Of a stretch of DNA of 64,000 nucleotides, positions 48,569-60,676 are shown one piece after another. Each line of letters opens with the position of its first letter. Positions within the stretch are counted from its first letter, which is position 1. The stretch covers positions 558,001-622,000 of the forward strand of contig NZ_JAJSLX010000001.1 of NCBI RefSeq assembly GCF_021290925.1. The letters run 5' to 3'. Position numbers and translations under genes: made by a program. Below the pieces are notes generated by a model that saw only the letters and a program-made list of their open reading frames with translations, did no database searches and was not told the origin of the DNA. The DNA comes from Sessilibacter corallicola (lineage in GTDB: Bacteria > Pseudomonadota > Gammaproteobacteria > Pseudomonadales > Cellvibrionaceae).

Positions 48569-50047
48569 TTATATTGGAATGATGTCGTACTGCTCTTGGT
48601 TGTAAATAGTTTCGACTTGAAATTGTATTTCTCGACCAATAAACATTTCGAGATCGGCAACATTTGCGGATTCTTCATCCAACAAACAATCGACCACCAA
48701 TTGAGACGCTAACACCAGAATTTTAGGCGTATCGTAGGTTCTCGCCTCACGCAAAATCTCTCGAAAGATTTCGTAACAGATCGTTTGCGCAGATTTCAAA
48801 CTGCCGCGACCATCACACACCGGACACGGCTCACACATAATTTGACCGAGCGATTCGCGGGTTCGCTTGCGAGTCATTTCAACCAGCCCCAATTCCGACA
48901 CGCCGGTAATGGTTGTTTTGGCGTGGTCTTTCTCCATAGCTTTTTCGAGCGTTCTCAATACTTGGCGCTGATTCTCTTGTTCTTTCATGTCGATAAAATC
49001 GACTACGATAATTCCACCAATATTTCTCAAGCGCAGCTGCCGAGCAATCGCACTGGCGGCTTCTAAATTGGTTTTGTAGATGGTTTCTTCAAGATTTCGA
49101 TGACCAACAAAACCGCCCGTGTTGACATCAATGGTGGTCATCGCCTCGGTTTGCTCCACCAATAAATAGCCGCCAGATTTCAACGGCACTTTGGTGCTGA
49201 GCGCTTTTTGAATTTCGTCTTCTACTCCGTAGAGATCAAACAAAGGCCGCTCGCCCGGATAATGCTCGATTTTTCCGGCAATTTCTGGGGCGTATTGTTT
49301 TGAAAATTCAATCATTTTCCCGTGGACTTCTCGAGAATCAACGCGAACCTTTTCAATATGAGGTTTGACTAAATCACGCAGAGTGCGCATAAACAGCGGC
49401 AAATCTTGATAAATAATCGAGGGAACACGAGCACTTTTGATTTGCTGGGCTAAATCCGCCCACATCTTTTGTAAAAACGGAATGTCGGAGATGAGATCTT
49501 CTTCTTGAGCACCTTCGGCAACGGTACGGACAATAAACCCACCATCGGGCTTTTCTTGCAGATCTTCCACCCCCTTTTCGACCAAGTTACGCAGTCGTTC
49601 GCGCTCACCTTCGTCTTCGATACGGGTAGAAATGCCGATGTGTTCGGTTTGTGGCATATACACCAAATAACGACCCGACACCGATAAATGTGTGGTTAAA
49701 CGCGCGCCTTTGGTTCCAATAGCATCTTTAGTCACCTGCACGGTGAGTGTTTGACCTTCGTGAACAATGTCTCGAATATCCGGCACTTGTGCGTTTCGAT
49801 CTTCCATGCCATTTTCGTCGAGCGGGGCGATATCGGCCGCGTGAATAAATCCCGCGCGCTCAAGCCCAATATTGACGAACGCCGCCTGCATGCCGGGCAA
49901 GACTCGAACAACCTTTCCTTTGAAGATGTAACCAACAAAGCCTTTGCTTTGAGTTCGCTCGATATAAACTTCTTGGAGAACACCATTTTCAATGAGGGCA
50001 ACGCGGGTTTCGGTGGGGGCAAAGTTGATCAGTAACTCTTCACTCAT
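48569..50047 (-). CDS. rng: Ribonuclease G
   Basis: Endoribonuclease of the RNase E/G family, involved in 16S 5'-end maturation. 492 aa: S1 domain (about 38-125), RNase-H-like and catalytic regions with Mg2+ ligands in TTIDVNTGGFVG (Asp) and IVVDFIDM (Asp), and the zinc-link CEPCPVCDGRG. It lacks the long C-terminal scaffold of RNase E. It is downstream of maf in the mreBCD-maf-rng series. Confidence 0.97.
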   Translation of the reverse strand: MSEELLINFAPTETRVALIENGVLQEVYIERTQSKGFVGYIFKGKVVRVLPGMQAAFVNIGLERAGFIHAADIAPLDENGMEDRNAQVPDIRDIVHEGQTLTVQVTKDAIGTKGARLTTHLSVSGRYLVYMPQTEHIGISTRIEDEGERERLRNLVEKGVEDLQEKPDGGFIVRTVAEGAQEEDLISDIPFLQKMWADLAQQIKSARVPSIIYQDLPLFMRTLRDLVKPHIEKVRVDSREVHGKMIEFSKQYAPEIAGKIEHYPGERPLFDLYGVEDEIQKALSTKVPLKSGGYLLVEQTEAMTTIDVNTGGFVGHRNLEETIYKTNLEAASAIARQLRLRNIGGIIVVDFIDMKEQENQRQVLRTLEKAMEKDHAKTTITGVSELGLVEMTRKRTRESLGQIMCEPCPVCDGRGSLKSAQTICYEIFREILREARTYDTPKILVLASQLVVDCLLDEESANVADLEMFIGREIQFQVETIYNQEQYDIIPI

Positions 50048-50227
50048 AATCTATGTCTTGTCGTTAGATTTCGCCATTCCTGGCCAATTACAGGCACATC
50101 AAGAAATACCTTTCTTATTATCGACACCAAATCTCATGAATGAAATGGTCTGTCTGTTTTCTCTATCCTCTCACCGTTTAATAACCACATTCAAGACCTG
50201 ATCAAACTCACGTCACATTTCTTGTGA

Positions 50228-50815
50228 TTATGCGCTCCAAATGGGCACATCAAACTGAGCGAGAATTGGCGTCACCACTTCAATGGGCAAGCCCACTACA
50301 TTACTGTAGCTACCTTGGATACTTTCCACAAAAACCGCTCCCAAACCTTGAATGGCGTAGCTGCCAGATTTGTCCTGAGGCTCACCCGTTTGCCAGTACT
50401 TTTCGATCAAGTAATCGTCAATGGTTTCTTTAAACCTAACACTGGTTTCACTTACGCCAACGGCTTGTCGGCCCGAGCAAACAACGGCAACAGCACTGAT
50501 GACTTGATGGCAGTTGCCGGCCATTAACTTGAGCATTCGTTTAGCATCGTCCAAATCTGTCGGCTTTTCCAAGATCAAACCATTGCACACGCCAATTGTA
50601 TCTGCACCTAAAACGGCAATGCCGTCACTGCGGCGCCCACTGATTTTTTTGGCCTTTGCCAATGCCAACCGCTGAACGTAATCACTGGGGCTTTCATCGA
50701 CCTGATGCACTTCGGGAACATCGGCAACATCAACAGCAAACCGAACCCCTATTTGCTCGAGGAGTTCACGGCGACGAGGGGATTGAGAGGCGAGAATTAA
50801 ATCGACTTGAGACAT
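50228..50815 (-). CDS. maf: Maf-type nucleotide pyrophosphatase (YhdE-like)
   Basis: Hydrolyses non-canonical or excess nucleoside triphosphates (dTTP/UTP type). 195 aa with the signature LASQSPRRRELLEQIG and the later GADTIG and SYAIQGLGAVFVE blocks, consistent with the YhdE group. In the operon after mreD. Confidence 0.95.
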   Translation of the reverse strand: MSQVDLILASQSPRRRELLEQIGVRFAVDVADVPEVHQVDESPSDYVQRLALAKAKKISGRRSDGIAVLGADTIGVCNGLILEKPTDLDDAKRMLKLMAGNCHQVISAVAVVCSGRQAVGVSETSVRFKETIDDYLIEKYWQTGEPQDKSGSYAIQGLGAVFVESIQGSYSNVVGLPIEVVTPILAQFDVPIWSA

Positions 50816-50890
50816 AGAAATACCGTGTAAACGTACGATAAGCGACGAAAGAAATAGAGCCCGGAAAACTCAACAGCGAATATTAGCCAA

Positions 50891-51379
50891 TCAAGCAACG
50901 CGATAACGAATTCGAAACCGCTCCAATACAGTGTGCACTAACGGCCACAGTAAAGCGCTGGCAAACGCGGGCAGCAAAAATTGCGATGGGTGAGCTGAGT
51001 GCCCCGTTAAACTGTGCACCCAGTTAACAAACAACTGATGAATGCCCACCATCACAAACACCCAAACCGATTGTTGCCAATACATGTAGGTTCGTATTCG
51101 TTGATAAGACAACAGACAAATGTACGCAACCACCACCATTGCTAGCGCGTGCTGACCAATGATTGCGTAGGACACCACATCCAAGCAAATACCGGCAAAC
51201 CAAGCACTCAAAATCCCAATGGTTTGTGGCAGTGCCAACGACCAGTAGATAAAAATAAGCACCACAAACTGCGGGCGCAGCCAACTGATTTTGTCGGGGA
51301 CGGGCATTACACTCAGGGTTAAACCAATAATGAGTGTTACCAAAATGAACCAACGATTGTGCGCTCTCGATGCTTGCAT
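50891..51379 (-). CDS. mreD: MreD, rod-shape membrane protein
   Basis: Integral membrane protein of the elongasome, 162 aa with about five helices and the family pattern PQFVVLIFIYWSLALPQ. The ATG at 51379 overlaps the mreC stop (TGATG), preferred over an in-frame TTG one codon upstream. Confidence 0.93.
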   Translation of the reverse strand: MQASRAHNRWFILVTLIIGLTLSVMPVPDKISWLRPQFVVLIFIYWSLALPQTIGILSAWFAGICLDVVSYAIIGQHALAMVVVAYICLLSYQRIRTYMYWQQSVWVFVMVGIHQLFVNWVHSLTGHSAHPSQFLLPAFASALLWPLVHTVLERFRIRYRVA

Positions 51380-52254
51380 CAACGCACCTCAGACAAATCC
51401 GATTCGGTCAGCACATCCTCAGGAGCCGTTGAGCTGTCTCGGAAAACCAACAATACATGGCGACTGCGATTGAGCTGCGCCATCGGCTCAACATGAACTC
51501 CGGCAAACGGCCGACCCGGATCGTGAATGATTTCTGTCACAGTGCCCACAGGATAGCCGCGCGGGAATTTCTGACCGAGCCCCGAACTCACCAACAAATC
51601 CCCCACCTCAATGTCTACGGTATTGGAGACATGGCGCAACTCCATGCGGTACAAATCACCAATGCCTTCAACAATGGCGCGGACACCGTTGCGGTTTACC
51701 TCGACAGGTAACGCGTGAGTGGAATCGGTGATCAATAACACCTGACTTGAAAACGGCCCCACCTCCACAACCTGCCCCATCAGTCCTTGGGCATCCAACA
51801 ACGGCTGGCCGATATAGACGTTATCTCTTGAACCTTTATTGATCACTACTTTGTGCACGAGTGGATCGGAAGACACACCAATCATCTCAGCCACCAGCAC
51901 TTGCTCGGCGACCATTTCCGCAGAATTCATTAATTCTCTGAGGCGCACATTCTCAGTGACCACCGCCGCCATGCCCTGCAATCGGCGTTGATGTATGAGT
52001 AATTGTTCTTTGAGCGCTCTATTTTCGTCTAATAATTGCTCTCGTGTGACCAAATTGTCTTGCCCCCACTCACTGATTCGAGAAGGGATATTGGTCACCC
52101 AATAAAACGGCACCGAGATTGTGGATAACTGTGATTTAACGGGTTTTAAATAGGGAGTGAAAACGTCCAGCAGCACAATCACGACCGTGAGCAACATAAC
52201 CCACAACGTCAATCGCGACAGCGTTGATGAACCTTTTGAAAACAGCGGTTTAAT
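51379..52254 (-). CDS. mreC: MreC, rod-shape protein, apparent ATT start
   Basis: Periplasmic elongasome scaffold that activates PBP2-RodA. Membrane helix (about 15-37), coiled coil (about 60-105) and two beta domains. The conserved N-terminus IKPLFSKGSSTLSRL is coded in frame upstream of the first TTG (52212), but no ATG, GTG or TTG precedes it; a stop lies seven codons further up. ATT at 52254 aligns with the family Met, with GGGG about 7 bp before it. With ATT the length is 291 aa. Confidence 0.88.
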   Translation of the reverse strand: MKPLFSKGSSTLSRLTLWVMLLTVVIVLLDVFTPYLKPVKSQLSTISVPFYWVTNIPSRISEWGQDNLVTREQLLDENRALKEQLLIHQRRLQGMAAVVTENVRLRELMNSAEMVAEQVLVAEMIGVSSDPLVHKVVINKGSRDNVYIGQPLLDAQGLMGQVVEVGPFSSQVLLITDSTHALPVEVNRNGVRAIVEGIGDLYRMELRHVSNTVDIEVGDLLVSSGLGQKFPRGYPVGTVTEIIHDPGRPFAGVHVEPMAQLNRSRHVLLVFRDSSTAPEDVLTESDLSEVR

Positions 52255-52397
52255 AGTGAAGCCCCAGAGTATCTATATTAATTTAGCTAACGTCGAGAAT
52301 TGCCCAATAAATATAGAGCAAATTATAATCTAAAATTATAAATAACGGCCGACTCAAAGACTGGGGGTCAACGAGTCAGCACGATCAAGGCTCAGAA

Positions 52398-53854
<1,457 letters not shown>

Positions 53855-54142
53855 TTGGACTCTTCTGAAATTCAAAAACTCGCCAACTTGGCCATGATCG
53901 AAATCGACGACAGCCAAGTTTCAGAGGTTGCTGCACGTATCAGTGATGTATTGGCGTTGGTTGATCAACTGCAAGCTGCTGATACCGATAATGTCACTCC
54001 TATGGCTCACCCTCTCGACACCGTTCAACGCTTGCGCAGCGACGAGGTGAACGAACCCAATCGTCGTGAAGCATTCCAAGCCATCGCTCCAGAGTCGGAA
54101 AATGGCCTTTACCTTGTACCTAAAGTCATAGACGCAGGTTAA
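53855..54142 (+). CDS. gatC: GatC, amidotransferase subunit C
   Basis: Small clamp subunit of Asp/Glu-tRNA amidotransferase, 95 aa, which holds GatA and GatB together. Motif LANLAMIEIDDSQV at the start and the PMAHPLDTVQRLRSDE block are typical. The start codon appears to be TTG at 53855 with GGAAG 6 bp upstream. Confidence 0.93.
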   Translation: MDSSEIQKLANLAMIEIDDSQVSEVAARISDVLALVDQLQAADTDNVTPMAHPLDTVQRLRSDEVNEPNRREAFQAIAPESENGLYLVPKVIDAG

Positions 54143-54240
54143 AGCAACTTCTGTAAAAACCATTGGCTTTTGGATATTCACCTCAACCAATACCAAACTA
54201 TCAGCGAATTTATCGAGCTTTGTCATAAGGACAAATCCCA

Positions 54241-55695
54241 ATGCATCGACAATCCATATCCGAGCTTGCCCAAAGCTTGAGGGATAAAAAATTTTCCAGT
54301 GTTGAATTAACCCAACACTATTTAGACCGAATCAAACGTATTGACCCGCAGCTCAACAGCTACGTCACTGTCACCGAAGAAATCGCCTTAGCTCAGGCAA
54401 AAATTGCCGATGAGCGTTTGGCCTCAGGCGACAGTAATCCTTTGTGCGGAATTCCTATCGCGCACAAAGACATTTTCTGTACCGAAGGTGTTCGAACCAG
54501 CTGCGGTTCTAAAATGCTCGATAATTTCGTACCGCCATACAACGCAACGGTTGTGGAAAATTACCTTGATGCCGGTGCAGTGATGCTCGGTAAAGTGAAC
54601 ATGGATGAATTCGCGATGGGTTCATCTAACGAAACCAGTTACTATGGGCCAGTGAAAAACCCGTGGGACACACGCTGTGTTCCCGGCGGCTCCTCCGGCG
54701 GCTCAGCGGCATCAGTTGCAGCCATGCTAGCAGCAGGTGCAACGGCGACGGATACCGGTGGCTCTATTCGCCAACCCGCCAGTCACTGTGGTTTAACGGG
54801 CATTAAACCCACGTACGGCCGCGCATCTCGTTACGGAATGATCGCGTTTGCCTCCAGCCTTGACCAAGCCGGTGTTCTCACTCGCAGCGCCAAAGATGCC
54901 GCGATCATGATGAATTCCTTAATCAGCTTCGATCAAAAAGACAGCACCAGCGTTGATGTTGCCAAAGAAGATTATCTCCAAAACCTAGAGACTTCGGTTG
55001 AAGGCATCACCATTGGTGTACCTAAAGAATATTTCGGTGACGGTTTAAAAATCGAGACCGCAGCTCTGGTTCAAGAAGCCATCGATCAATACGAAAAAAT
55101 GGGCGCGAAGATTAAAGAAATCAGTCTTCCGCACAGCAGTCTTGCCGTGCCTGCTTACTATGTCATTGCACCGGCTGAATGTTCGGCAAACTTATCGCGC
55201 TTTGACGGTGTTCGTTACGGTTACCGTTGCGAAAATCCAAAAGACCTAGAAGACCTCTACAAACGCAGCCGCGGCGAAGCCTTTGGCGAAGAAGTGAAAC
55301 GCCGTATTCTCGTTGGTACCTACGCGCTGTCAGCGGGTTACTTCGACGCTTACTACAACAAAGCACAACAAGTGCGCCGCTTGATCAAACAAGATTTCGA
55401 TGAGGCTTTCAAAGACGTCGATGTGATCATGGGACCAACCTGCACATCACCGGCCTTTAAGTTCGATTCAAAAGGCTCTGATCCAGTTGCTATGTACCTC
55501 GAAGACATTTACACCATTGCGACTAACCTCGCTGGTTTGCCTGGATTATCGATTCCGTGTGGGCTTGTGGATAACAAACCCGTTGGCTTGCAAATCATTG
55601 GTCCGGCGTTCGCTGAAGGCAAACTATTGAACATTGCCCACCAATTCCAACTTGCGACCGATTTCCACACATTGACCGCGCCGGATTTGGACTAA
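54241..55695 (+). CDS. gatA: GatA, amidotransferase subunit A
   Basis: Amidase-signature subunit (484 aa) that frees ammonia from Gln for amidation of Asp-tRNA(Asn) or Glu-tRNA(Gln). Catalytic Lys in IAHKDIF and the Ser pair in [13 protein letters not shown] and [12 protein letters not shown] are visible. It is between gatC and gatB. Confidence 0.97.
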   Translation: MHRQSISELAQSLRDKKFSSVELTQHYLDRIKRIDPQLNSYVTVTEEIALAQAKIADERLASGDSNPLCGIPIAHKDIFCTEGVRTSCGSKMLDNFVPPYNATVVENYLDAGAVMLGKVNMDEFAMGSSNETSYYGPVKNPWDTRCVPGGSSGGSAASVAAMLAAGATATDTGGSIRQPASHCGLTGIKPTYGRASRYGMIAFASSLDQAGVLTRSAKDAAIMMNSLISFDQKDSTSVDVAKEDYLQNLETSVEGITIGVPKEYFGDGLKIETAALVQEAIDQYEKMGAKIKEISLPHSSLAVPAYYVIAPAECSANLSRFDGVRYGYRCENPKDLEDLYKRSRGEAFGEEVKRRILVGTYALSAGYFDAYYNKAQQVRRLIKQDFDEAFKDVDVIMGPTCTSPAFKFDSKGSDPVAMYLEDIYTIATNLAGLPGLSIPCGLVDNKPVGLQIIGPAFAEGKLLNIAHQFQLATDFHTLTAPDLD

Positions 55696-55708
55696 GGAGG
55701 GCTAAAAA

Positions 55709-57160
55709 ATGACTTGGGAAACCGTAATTGGCCTAGAAGTACACGTTCAATTGGCCACAAAATCGAAACTCTTTTCTGCAACCAGCACCGCGTTTGGCTC
55801 AGAGCCCAACACTCAAGCGAGCGCCATCGATTTGGCCATGCCTGGAACACTTCCAGTCGCCAACGAAGAGCCTTTCCGCTACGCGATTATGTTCGGTCTT
55901 GCCATTGGCGCTGAAATCGGCAAAGAATCCGTTTTCGAGCGTAAAAACTACTTTTACCCCGACCTCCCCAAAGGCTACCAAACCACGCAGTTGGCCAAAC
56001 CTATTGTGGGTGCCGGTGAAGTGGAAATCACGTTGGAAGATGGCTCCACCAAATCCATTCGCATTCACCACGCGCACCTTGAAGAAGACGCCGGAAAATC
56101 CATGCACGAAGATTTTCACGGCATGAGCGGCATCGATTTAAACCGCGCCGGCACACCGCTGATTGAGATTGTTTCTGAGCCCGATCTACGCAGCGCCGAA
56201 GAGGCCGTGGCGTTTGCGAAAAAACTGCACAGCTTAGTCACATCACTGGGTATTTGTGACGGCGAAATGAGCCAAGGCTCCATGCGTTTTGACGTCAATA
56301 TTTCAGTGCACAAACCAGGCACTCCGTTTGGTACGCGAACCGAAACCAAGAACTTAAACTCCTTTAAGTTCATGGAAGAAGCCATTGAGATGGAAGTCGA
56401 TCGTCAGATCGAAGAATTAGAAAGCGGCGGCGTTATCGATCAAGAAACCCGTTTGTACGACGGCGACAAACGCACCGCGAAAACCATGCGCAAAAAGGCC
56501 GACGAAAACGACTACCGTTACTTCCCTTGCCCAGACTTGCTGCCTGTTGTCTTTGATGACGCCTACGTCGATGCCATCAAAGCAGCAATGCCAGAATTGC
56601 CCGAAGCCAGAGCCGCCCGCTTCAAAGAAGAATATCAACTCAGTGATTACGACGCTGACATTCTTTCTGCTGACGCCGCGACCAGCGCCTACTTTGAGCA
56701 ATTGGTAAAAACTTCAAATGACGCTAAGCAGTCGGCCAACTGGATTATGGGTGAGTTATCAGCAAAACTGAATGCTGAAGAGAAATCCATCAAAGACAGC
56801 CCAGTAACGGCCGAACAATTGGGCGGTGTTATTTCACGAACCCAAGACGGCACAATTTCGAGTAAAATTGCCAAGCAGGTCTTTGAAGCTTTATGGGATG
56901 GCAAAGGAACCAGCGCCGATGAAATCATTGAGTCGCAAGGCTTAAAACAGGTTTCCGATACCGGCGCACTCGAAAAAATGGCCGATGAGGTGATCGCCAA
57001 CTCGGCCAAACAGGTTGAAAACTATCGCAATGCTGATCCTGACAAACGCCCGAAAATGTTGGGTTACTTTGTTGGACAAATCATGAAAGCATCGAAAGGC
57101 CAAGCCAACCCACAGGCGATCAATAAAATATTAATAGAGAAGCTCAACGCGCTTCTTTAA
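55709..57160 (+). CDS. gatB: GatB, amidotransferase subunit B
   Basis: tRNA-binding kinase subunit (483 aa) that activates the misacylated tRNA carboxylate. Family start [19 protein letters not shown] and the block [14 protein letters not shown] are present; a YqeY-like C-terminal domain follows about 330. AGGAGG is the ribosome site, 8 bp before the ATG. Confidence 0.97.
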   Translation: MTWETVIGLEVHVQLATKSKLFSATSTAFGSEPNTQASAIDLAMPGTLPVANEEPFRYAIMFGLAIGAEIGKESVFERKNYFYPDLPKGYQTTQLAKPIVGAGEVEITLEDGSTKSIRIHHAHLEEDAGKSMHEDFHGMSGIDLNRAGTPLIEIVSEPDLRSAEEAVAFAKKLHSLVTSLGICDGEMSQGSMRFDVNISVHKPGTPFGTRTETKNLNSFKFMEEAIEMEVDRQIEELESGGVIDQETRLYDGDKRTAKTMRKKADENDYRYFPCPDLLPVVFDDAYVDAIKAAMPELPEARAARFKEEYQLSDYDADILSADAATSAYFEQLVKTSNDAKQSANWIMGELSAKLNAEEKSIKDSPVTAEQLGGVISRTQDGTISSKIAKQVFEALWDGKGTSADEIIESQGLKQVSDTGALEKMADEVIANSAKQVENYRNADPDKRPKMLGYFVGQIMKASKGQANPQAINKILIEKLNALL

Positions 57161-57181
57161 CCGTGAGAGAGTTCAGACGTT

Positions 57182-57478
57182 ATGGCACTTAAAAAAGATA
57201 AGCAAAAAGTTCTCGGAGAAGTTTTCGACGACGAGCGTGTAAAAAGCTTTTTGCTGTTTCCTGCACCGGAAGGTGTTAATCCTGATTTTCACGTGCTTGA
57301 AAAAGCCTACCGTGGAATGAAAGCGGAAAATTTCAAAACCTTCGTTCAATTTTTCTTGGCAGAAGGCAGAGACATTAACGCGGCAGGCCCTGACGGCAAA
57401 ACCCTACTGGCCCAGGTTCAAAGCCATCGCCCAGGCGCTGATTACGCAAAAATCTTAACTGATAACGGCGCAGTCTAG
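57182..57478 (+). CDS. PA4642-family small protein
   Basis: A 98-residue soluble protein beginning MALKKDKQKVLGEVFDDERV. It matches the PA4642 family, found in Pseudomonas and relatives, with an ankyrin-like segment FFLAEGRDINAAGPDGKTLL. Function unknown. It follows gatB by 21 bp and may be co-transcribed. Confidence 0.8.
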   Translation: MALKKDKQKVLGEVFDDERVKSFLLFPAPEGVNPDFHVLEKAYRGMKAENFKTFVQFFLAEGRDINAAGPDGKTLLAQVQSHRPGADYAKILTDNGAV

Positions 57479-57502
57479 GTTTTCAAGTAATTCCGATTGT
57501 GT

Positions 57503-57532
57503 GCCTTCCTTCGGGTCTCACCCAAGGAAGGC
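57503..57532 (+). terminator. Hairpin after the gatCAB run
   Basis: GCCTTCCTT (57503-57511) pairs with AAGGAAGGC (57524-57532). There is no T-tract directly after, so intrinsic termination is uncertain. Confidence 0.4.
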
Positions 57533-57652
57533 CCGTCGATGTATTCTTCAACTTTCCACAAAATCACATCATTCCATTTAAACCTAAATTTGACTCACAA
57601 CATCTAACGAGTCAATCTTGCCCAACAATCCCAGTCCAAATAGAGAAATCCT

Positions 57653-58417
57653 TTGAGCAGCGGTAATTTAATCACAGGCGCAAACTACCTGGTTAGTGGA
57701 GCGCAGCTAATCACCAAACCGAAATTTCGACTTTTTATTATTGTTCCGATTCTGGTCAATATCGCTATTTTTATTGTCTTGACCAGCGTGATGTTCAATT
57801 ACTTTTCTGACGTTGTTGACGCCATGGTCGGCGCTATTCCCGATTGGAGTTGGCTTGAAGGATTTAAAAGCACCATCGCCTGGATTATTTCAGTGCTCTC
57901 GGCGTTTATTGCGATTGTTCTCTACGGTTACAGTTTTAGCGTCATCACCAATATTCTTGCCGCTCCGTTTTATGGCTTTCTTGCCGAACGCGTAGAAGAG
58001 CACATCACAGGTAACACGCCACCGAGCGAATCCATTGTTTCAATGACCGTTCGCACAGTGGGTCGGGAGCTGGTGAAACTTTGGTACTTTATTTCCCGAG
58101 GATTTTTGGTGTTTATCGCCGCTTTTATTCTCGGATTTATTCCATTGGCGCAATTCTTTTTACCCGTACTGCTGTTTTTGTGGGCAGCGTGGTCAATGGC
58201 GATTCAATACTCAGATTACTGCGCTGACAACAATCAAATTGGCTTTACGCAATTTCGTGAAGGGCTGGCTGAAAAACGTTTCAGTGCGTGGGGATTTGGC
58301 AGTTTGGTCTTTATTGGCTCCACCATTCCGCTGGTAAACATTTTTGTGTTACCAGCTGCTGTTGCCGGTGGAACCATTTTATGGATTAAAGAGCAGCCAA
58401 CATCTCGATTGGCTTAA
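57653..58417 (+). CDS. cysZ: CysZ, sulfate transport membrane protein
   Basis: Inner-membrane sulfate transporter (EI24 domain), 254 aa with about four to six helices. Typical start NLITGANYLVSGAQLITKP and the NILAAPFYGFLAERVEE block. The start codon is TTG at 57653, without a strong ribosome site. It feeds sulfate into cysteine synthesis; no other cys gene is near. Confidence 0.92.
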   Translation: MSSGNLITGANYLVSGAQLITKPKFRLFIIVPILVNIAIFIVLTSVMFNYFSDVVDAMVGAIPDWSWLEGFKSTIAWIISVLSAFIAIVLYGYSFSVITNILAAPFYGFLAERVEEHITGNTPPSESIVSMTVRTVGRELVKLWYFISRGFLVFIAAFILGFIPLAQFFLPVLLFLWAAWSMAIQYSDYCADNNQIGFTQFREGLAEKRFSAWGFGSLVFIGSTIPLVNIFVLPAAVAGGTILWIKEQPTSRLA

Positions 58418-58443
58418 GCGAGACCGATTTTTATTGATGAGAC

Positions 58444-58466
58444 CTAGGCTAGATTTCCTAGCCTAG
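58444..58466. terminator. Hairpin between convergent cysZ and rhlB
   Basis: CTAGGCTAG (58444-58452) pairs with CTAGCCTAG (58458-58466) around a 5-nt loop in the 57-bp gap between two gene ends. T-tracts are weak on both sides. Likely a shared terminator. Confidence 0.5.
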
Positions 58467-58474
58467 AAATAAAA

Positions 58475-59869
58475 CTAGTCTCGATTTTGAGGCGGTCTAC
58501 GGCGGCCTCGGCTGTGTCGGCGTGGGCCATCTCTCTCGGTATTGCGAGGTTTTGGTTCTACCTCAGGAATGGCCTTCAACAACTCTTCAGGCGGCTGTTC
58601 ACAGGTCAGCGTTTCACCCACAAGTACTTGAATTGGCTCCAAACGCAGCGCATCATCTTCACAGGCAAAACTGATGGACGTACCTTTTCGACCTGCACGG
58701 CCCGTTCGGCCAATGCGGTGAACGTAATCTTCAGGCTCTTCTGGCAACGTAAAGTTAACAACGTGGCTAATACCATCGATATGAATACCACGACCAGCAA
58801 CGTCAGTGGCAACCAGCACTTTTAATTTTCCAGATTTAAAACCGTCTAGAGTGCGAACACGCTTATTCTGGGAAATTTCACCACTGAGCAAACCGGCTTT
58901 AATGTCGTGATCCAACAAACGGTGATAGAGATCACGGCACTCATCGCGGCGATTGGCGAAGACAATTAAGCTTTCAACGTCTTCGGTTTGTAACAGGTTA
59001 AACAACAAACTGAATTTTTCTTCGGTAGACACCAAATAAATGCGTTGAGTAACGGTATCGGTTGCAACAGATTCCGGCTCGATTTCAATTCGAACCGCTT
59101 CGTCTGTCCACTGTTCGGCGAGATTAATAACGTCGTCAGTAAAAGTCGCAGAGAACAGTAACGTTTGGCGGTGGGATTTCTGCGGCGTTGCTCGAACGAT
59201 TCGGCGAACCTGTGGAATAAAGCCCATATCCAACATGCGATCGGCCTCATCAATCACCAAAACTTCGACGAGATCTAGATGAACATCACCATTGCCTACA
59301 AAATCTAATAATCGACCCGGTGTTGCTACCAGAATATCAACCAAGGTTGAATGCAATCGATCCTGCTGCTTTTGGTAATCCATTCCACCAACCAGAGTAT
59401 GAATTTTTAGATCGGTGTATTTGGTTAAGTTTTTTGCGTCTTCGGCAATTTGCAGAACCAGTTCGCGCGTGGGTGCCAAAATTAACGCTCTGGCCTCACC
59501 TGCGTAGCGTTCTTTCTCAATAGGGTTATTGACTAAATCCTCGATAGTGCCCACCAAAAACGCGGCAGTTTTACCGGTTCCGGTTTGAGCTTTACCGACT
59601 AAGTCTTGGCCGTCTAGGGTAAAAGGCAGAGCCTGGGCTTGAATGGGTGAGCAGTATTGGAAACCCAAATCGTGAACGGCATGCATTAATTCGTCAGGTA
59701 AACCAAGGTCGTGAAAACGCGTTTTACCTTCTCGCGGTTCTACCTGAAATTGGCTTATGTCCCACTGACTTGTTTTCTTGCGACGACGTGAGCGACGGCG
59801 GCGCTTGTCACCACCCTCACCAGAATTTTGTTTGGAATCATCAGAATCGGAGTGTGAAGCAGTATTCAT
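58475..59869 (-). CDS. rhlB: RhlB-type DEAD-box RNA helicase
   Basis: ATP-dependent RNA helicase (464 aa), partner of RNase E in the degradosome. It has the Q motif ([13 protein letters not shown]), motif [13 protein letters not shown] as [13 protein letters not shown] in LFSATFTDD and motif [12 protein letters not shown]. The N-terminal tail is Arg/Lys-rich ([14 protein letters not shown]), likely for RNA binding. ATG 59869 (MNTASHS) is chosen since it has an AGAAGAG site; the in-frame extension to 59974 lacks family similarity. Confidence 0.92.
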   Translation of the reverse strand: MNTASHSDSDDSKQNSGEGGDKRRRRSRRRKKTSQWDISQFQVEPREGKTRFHDLGLPDELMHAVHDLGFQYCSPIQAQALPFTLDGQDLVGKAQTGTGKTAAFLVGTIEDLVNNPIEKERYAGEARALILAPTRELVLQIAEDAKNLTKYTDLKIHTLVGGMDYQKQQDRLHSTLVDILVATPGRLLDFVGNGDVHLDLVEVLVIDEADRMLDMGFIPQVRRIVRATPQKSHRQTLLFSATFTDDVINLAEQWTDEAVRIEIEPESVATDTVTQRIYLVSTEEKFSLLFNLLQTEDVESLIVFANRRDECRDLYHRLLDHDIKAGLLSGEISQNKRVRTLDGFKSGKLKVLVATDVAGRGIHIDGISHVVNFTLPEEPEDYVHRIGRTGRAGRKGTSISFACEDDALRLEPIQVLVGETLTCEQPPEELLKAIPEVEPKPRNTERDGPRRHSRGRRRPPQNRD

Positions 59870-60021
59870 AGACTGCTCTTCTGGACTGAACAAAACGGGT
59901 TTTATTGCAAAGTTGGCTATCAAACCTAATTTCTCTCTTGGAGCAAAAAGTGTCCATTCTAACACAGCTGTCAATACACTTTTTGAATATCAATTAACGG
60001 TGTCAACTTGGTTAACAATAT

Positions 60022-60049
60022 AAAAAGCGAGGAACACGCCTCGCTTTTT
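60022..60049. terminator. Bidirectional hairpin terminator without an adjacent gene
   Basis: AAAAAGCGAGG (60022-60032) pairs perfectly over 11 bp with CCTCGCTTTTT (60039-60049), loop of 6 nt. It lies about 150 bp upstream of rhlB and 630 bp upstream of the MATE gene, in both cases on the 5' side. It may mark an rhlB leader attenuator or the end of a small RNA. Confidence 0.8.
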
Positions 60050-60676
60050 CACAGCAATACACCAAGCCACCTGATCAAATAAATTTTACTGAACTCAGTA
60101 TTTCGCTTACTGGAATTTTCTCTAAAAATAACGCACTCGCTCGATAATTCGCCGGAATTCATCGATCAATTCGAGATAAGGTCTTATTGTCACAACGAAA
60201 TTGCGGGTAATCTTAGCGTGCGTGCATTAAATCGTAGTATTCATAGAATACGACGAGATGAAAGAAGTTCCTTAAATTTAGAGCACTTATTCAAAAACTA
60301 AGTTACAACAAAATAGACTTACTTGTAATTAAAAACCTAGTTAAGAAGCCTCTGATTAAGTCTTACGCAATACTATCGCACAAGTCTACATAAACTTGAT
60401 CTGTTATGACGTTAGACGAACACCATTACACAAATAAAGTGGCGTTAGAATTATTCACTTAATACAGCGTAAATTTTCACGCCTAGGTAAACTCCTGCGC
60501 TTATAAAGGTAAGCAAAACTTTAAAATGCGTAAATGGCCAAGAAAAACAAAGCACAAACGCTGATCTTTCGCTAATATCCCCACCCTTTTCAACCGATAC
60601 TCACCCTAAGCCGATTAGCAACGCTTAAGTACGTGAATTCGCAAGTTCCGTTTTACCATTAACCGTATTGATAAAC
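60050..60676. other. Long intergenic region upstream of the MATE gene
   Basis: About 630 bp without a supportable gene, close to an imperfect inverted repeat at 60233-60255 (GTATTC / GAATAC). Together with the terminator at 60022 it is a place to look for a small RNA on the minus strand. I see no tRNA or clear promoter. Confidence 0.4.

Noticed and set aside
48298-48678. Minus-strand frame of 126 codons after rng
   Set aside because: Overlaps the end of rng in another frame, has no ribosome site and odd Trp/Tyr-rich composition; no family recognised.
57503-57532. Hairpin as a cysZ riboswitch or S-box
   Set aside because: A simple 9-bp stem with no further conserved structure; more likely the end of the gat transcript.
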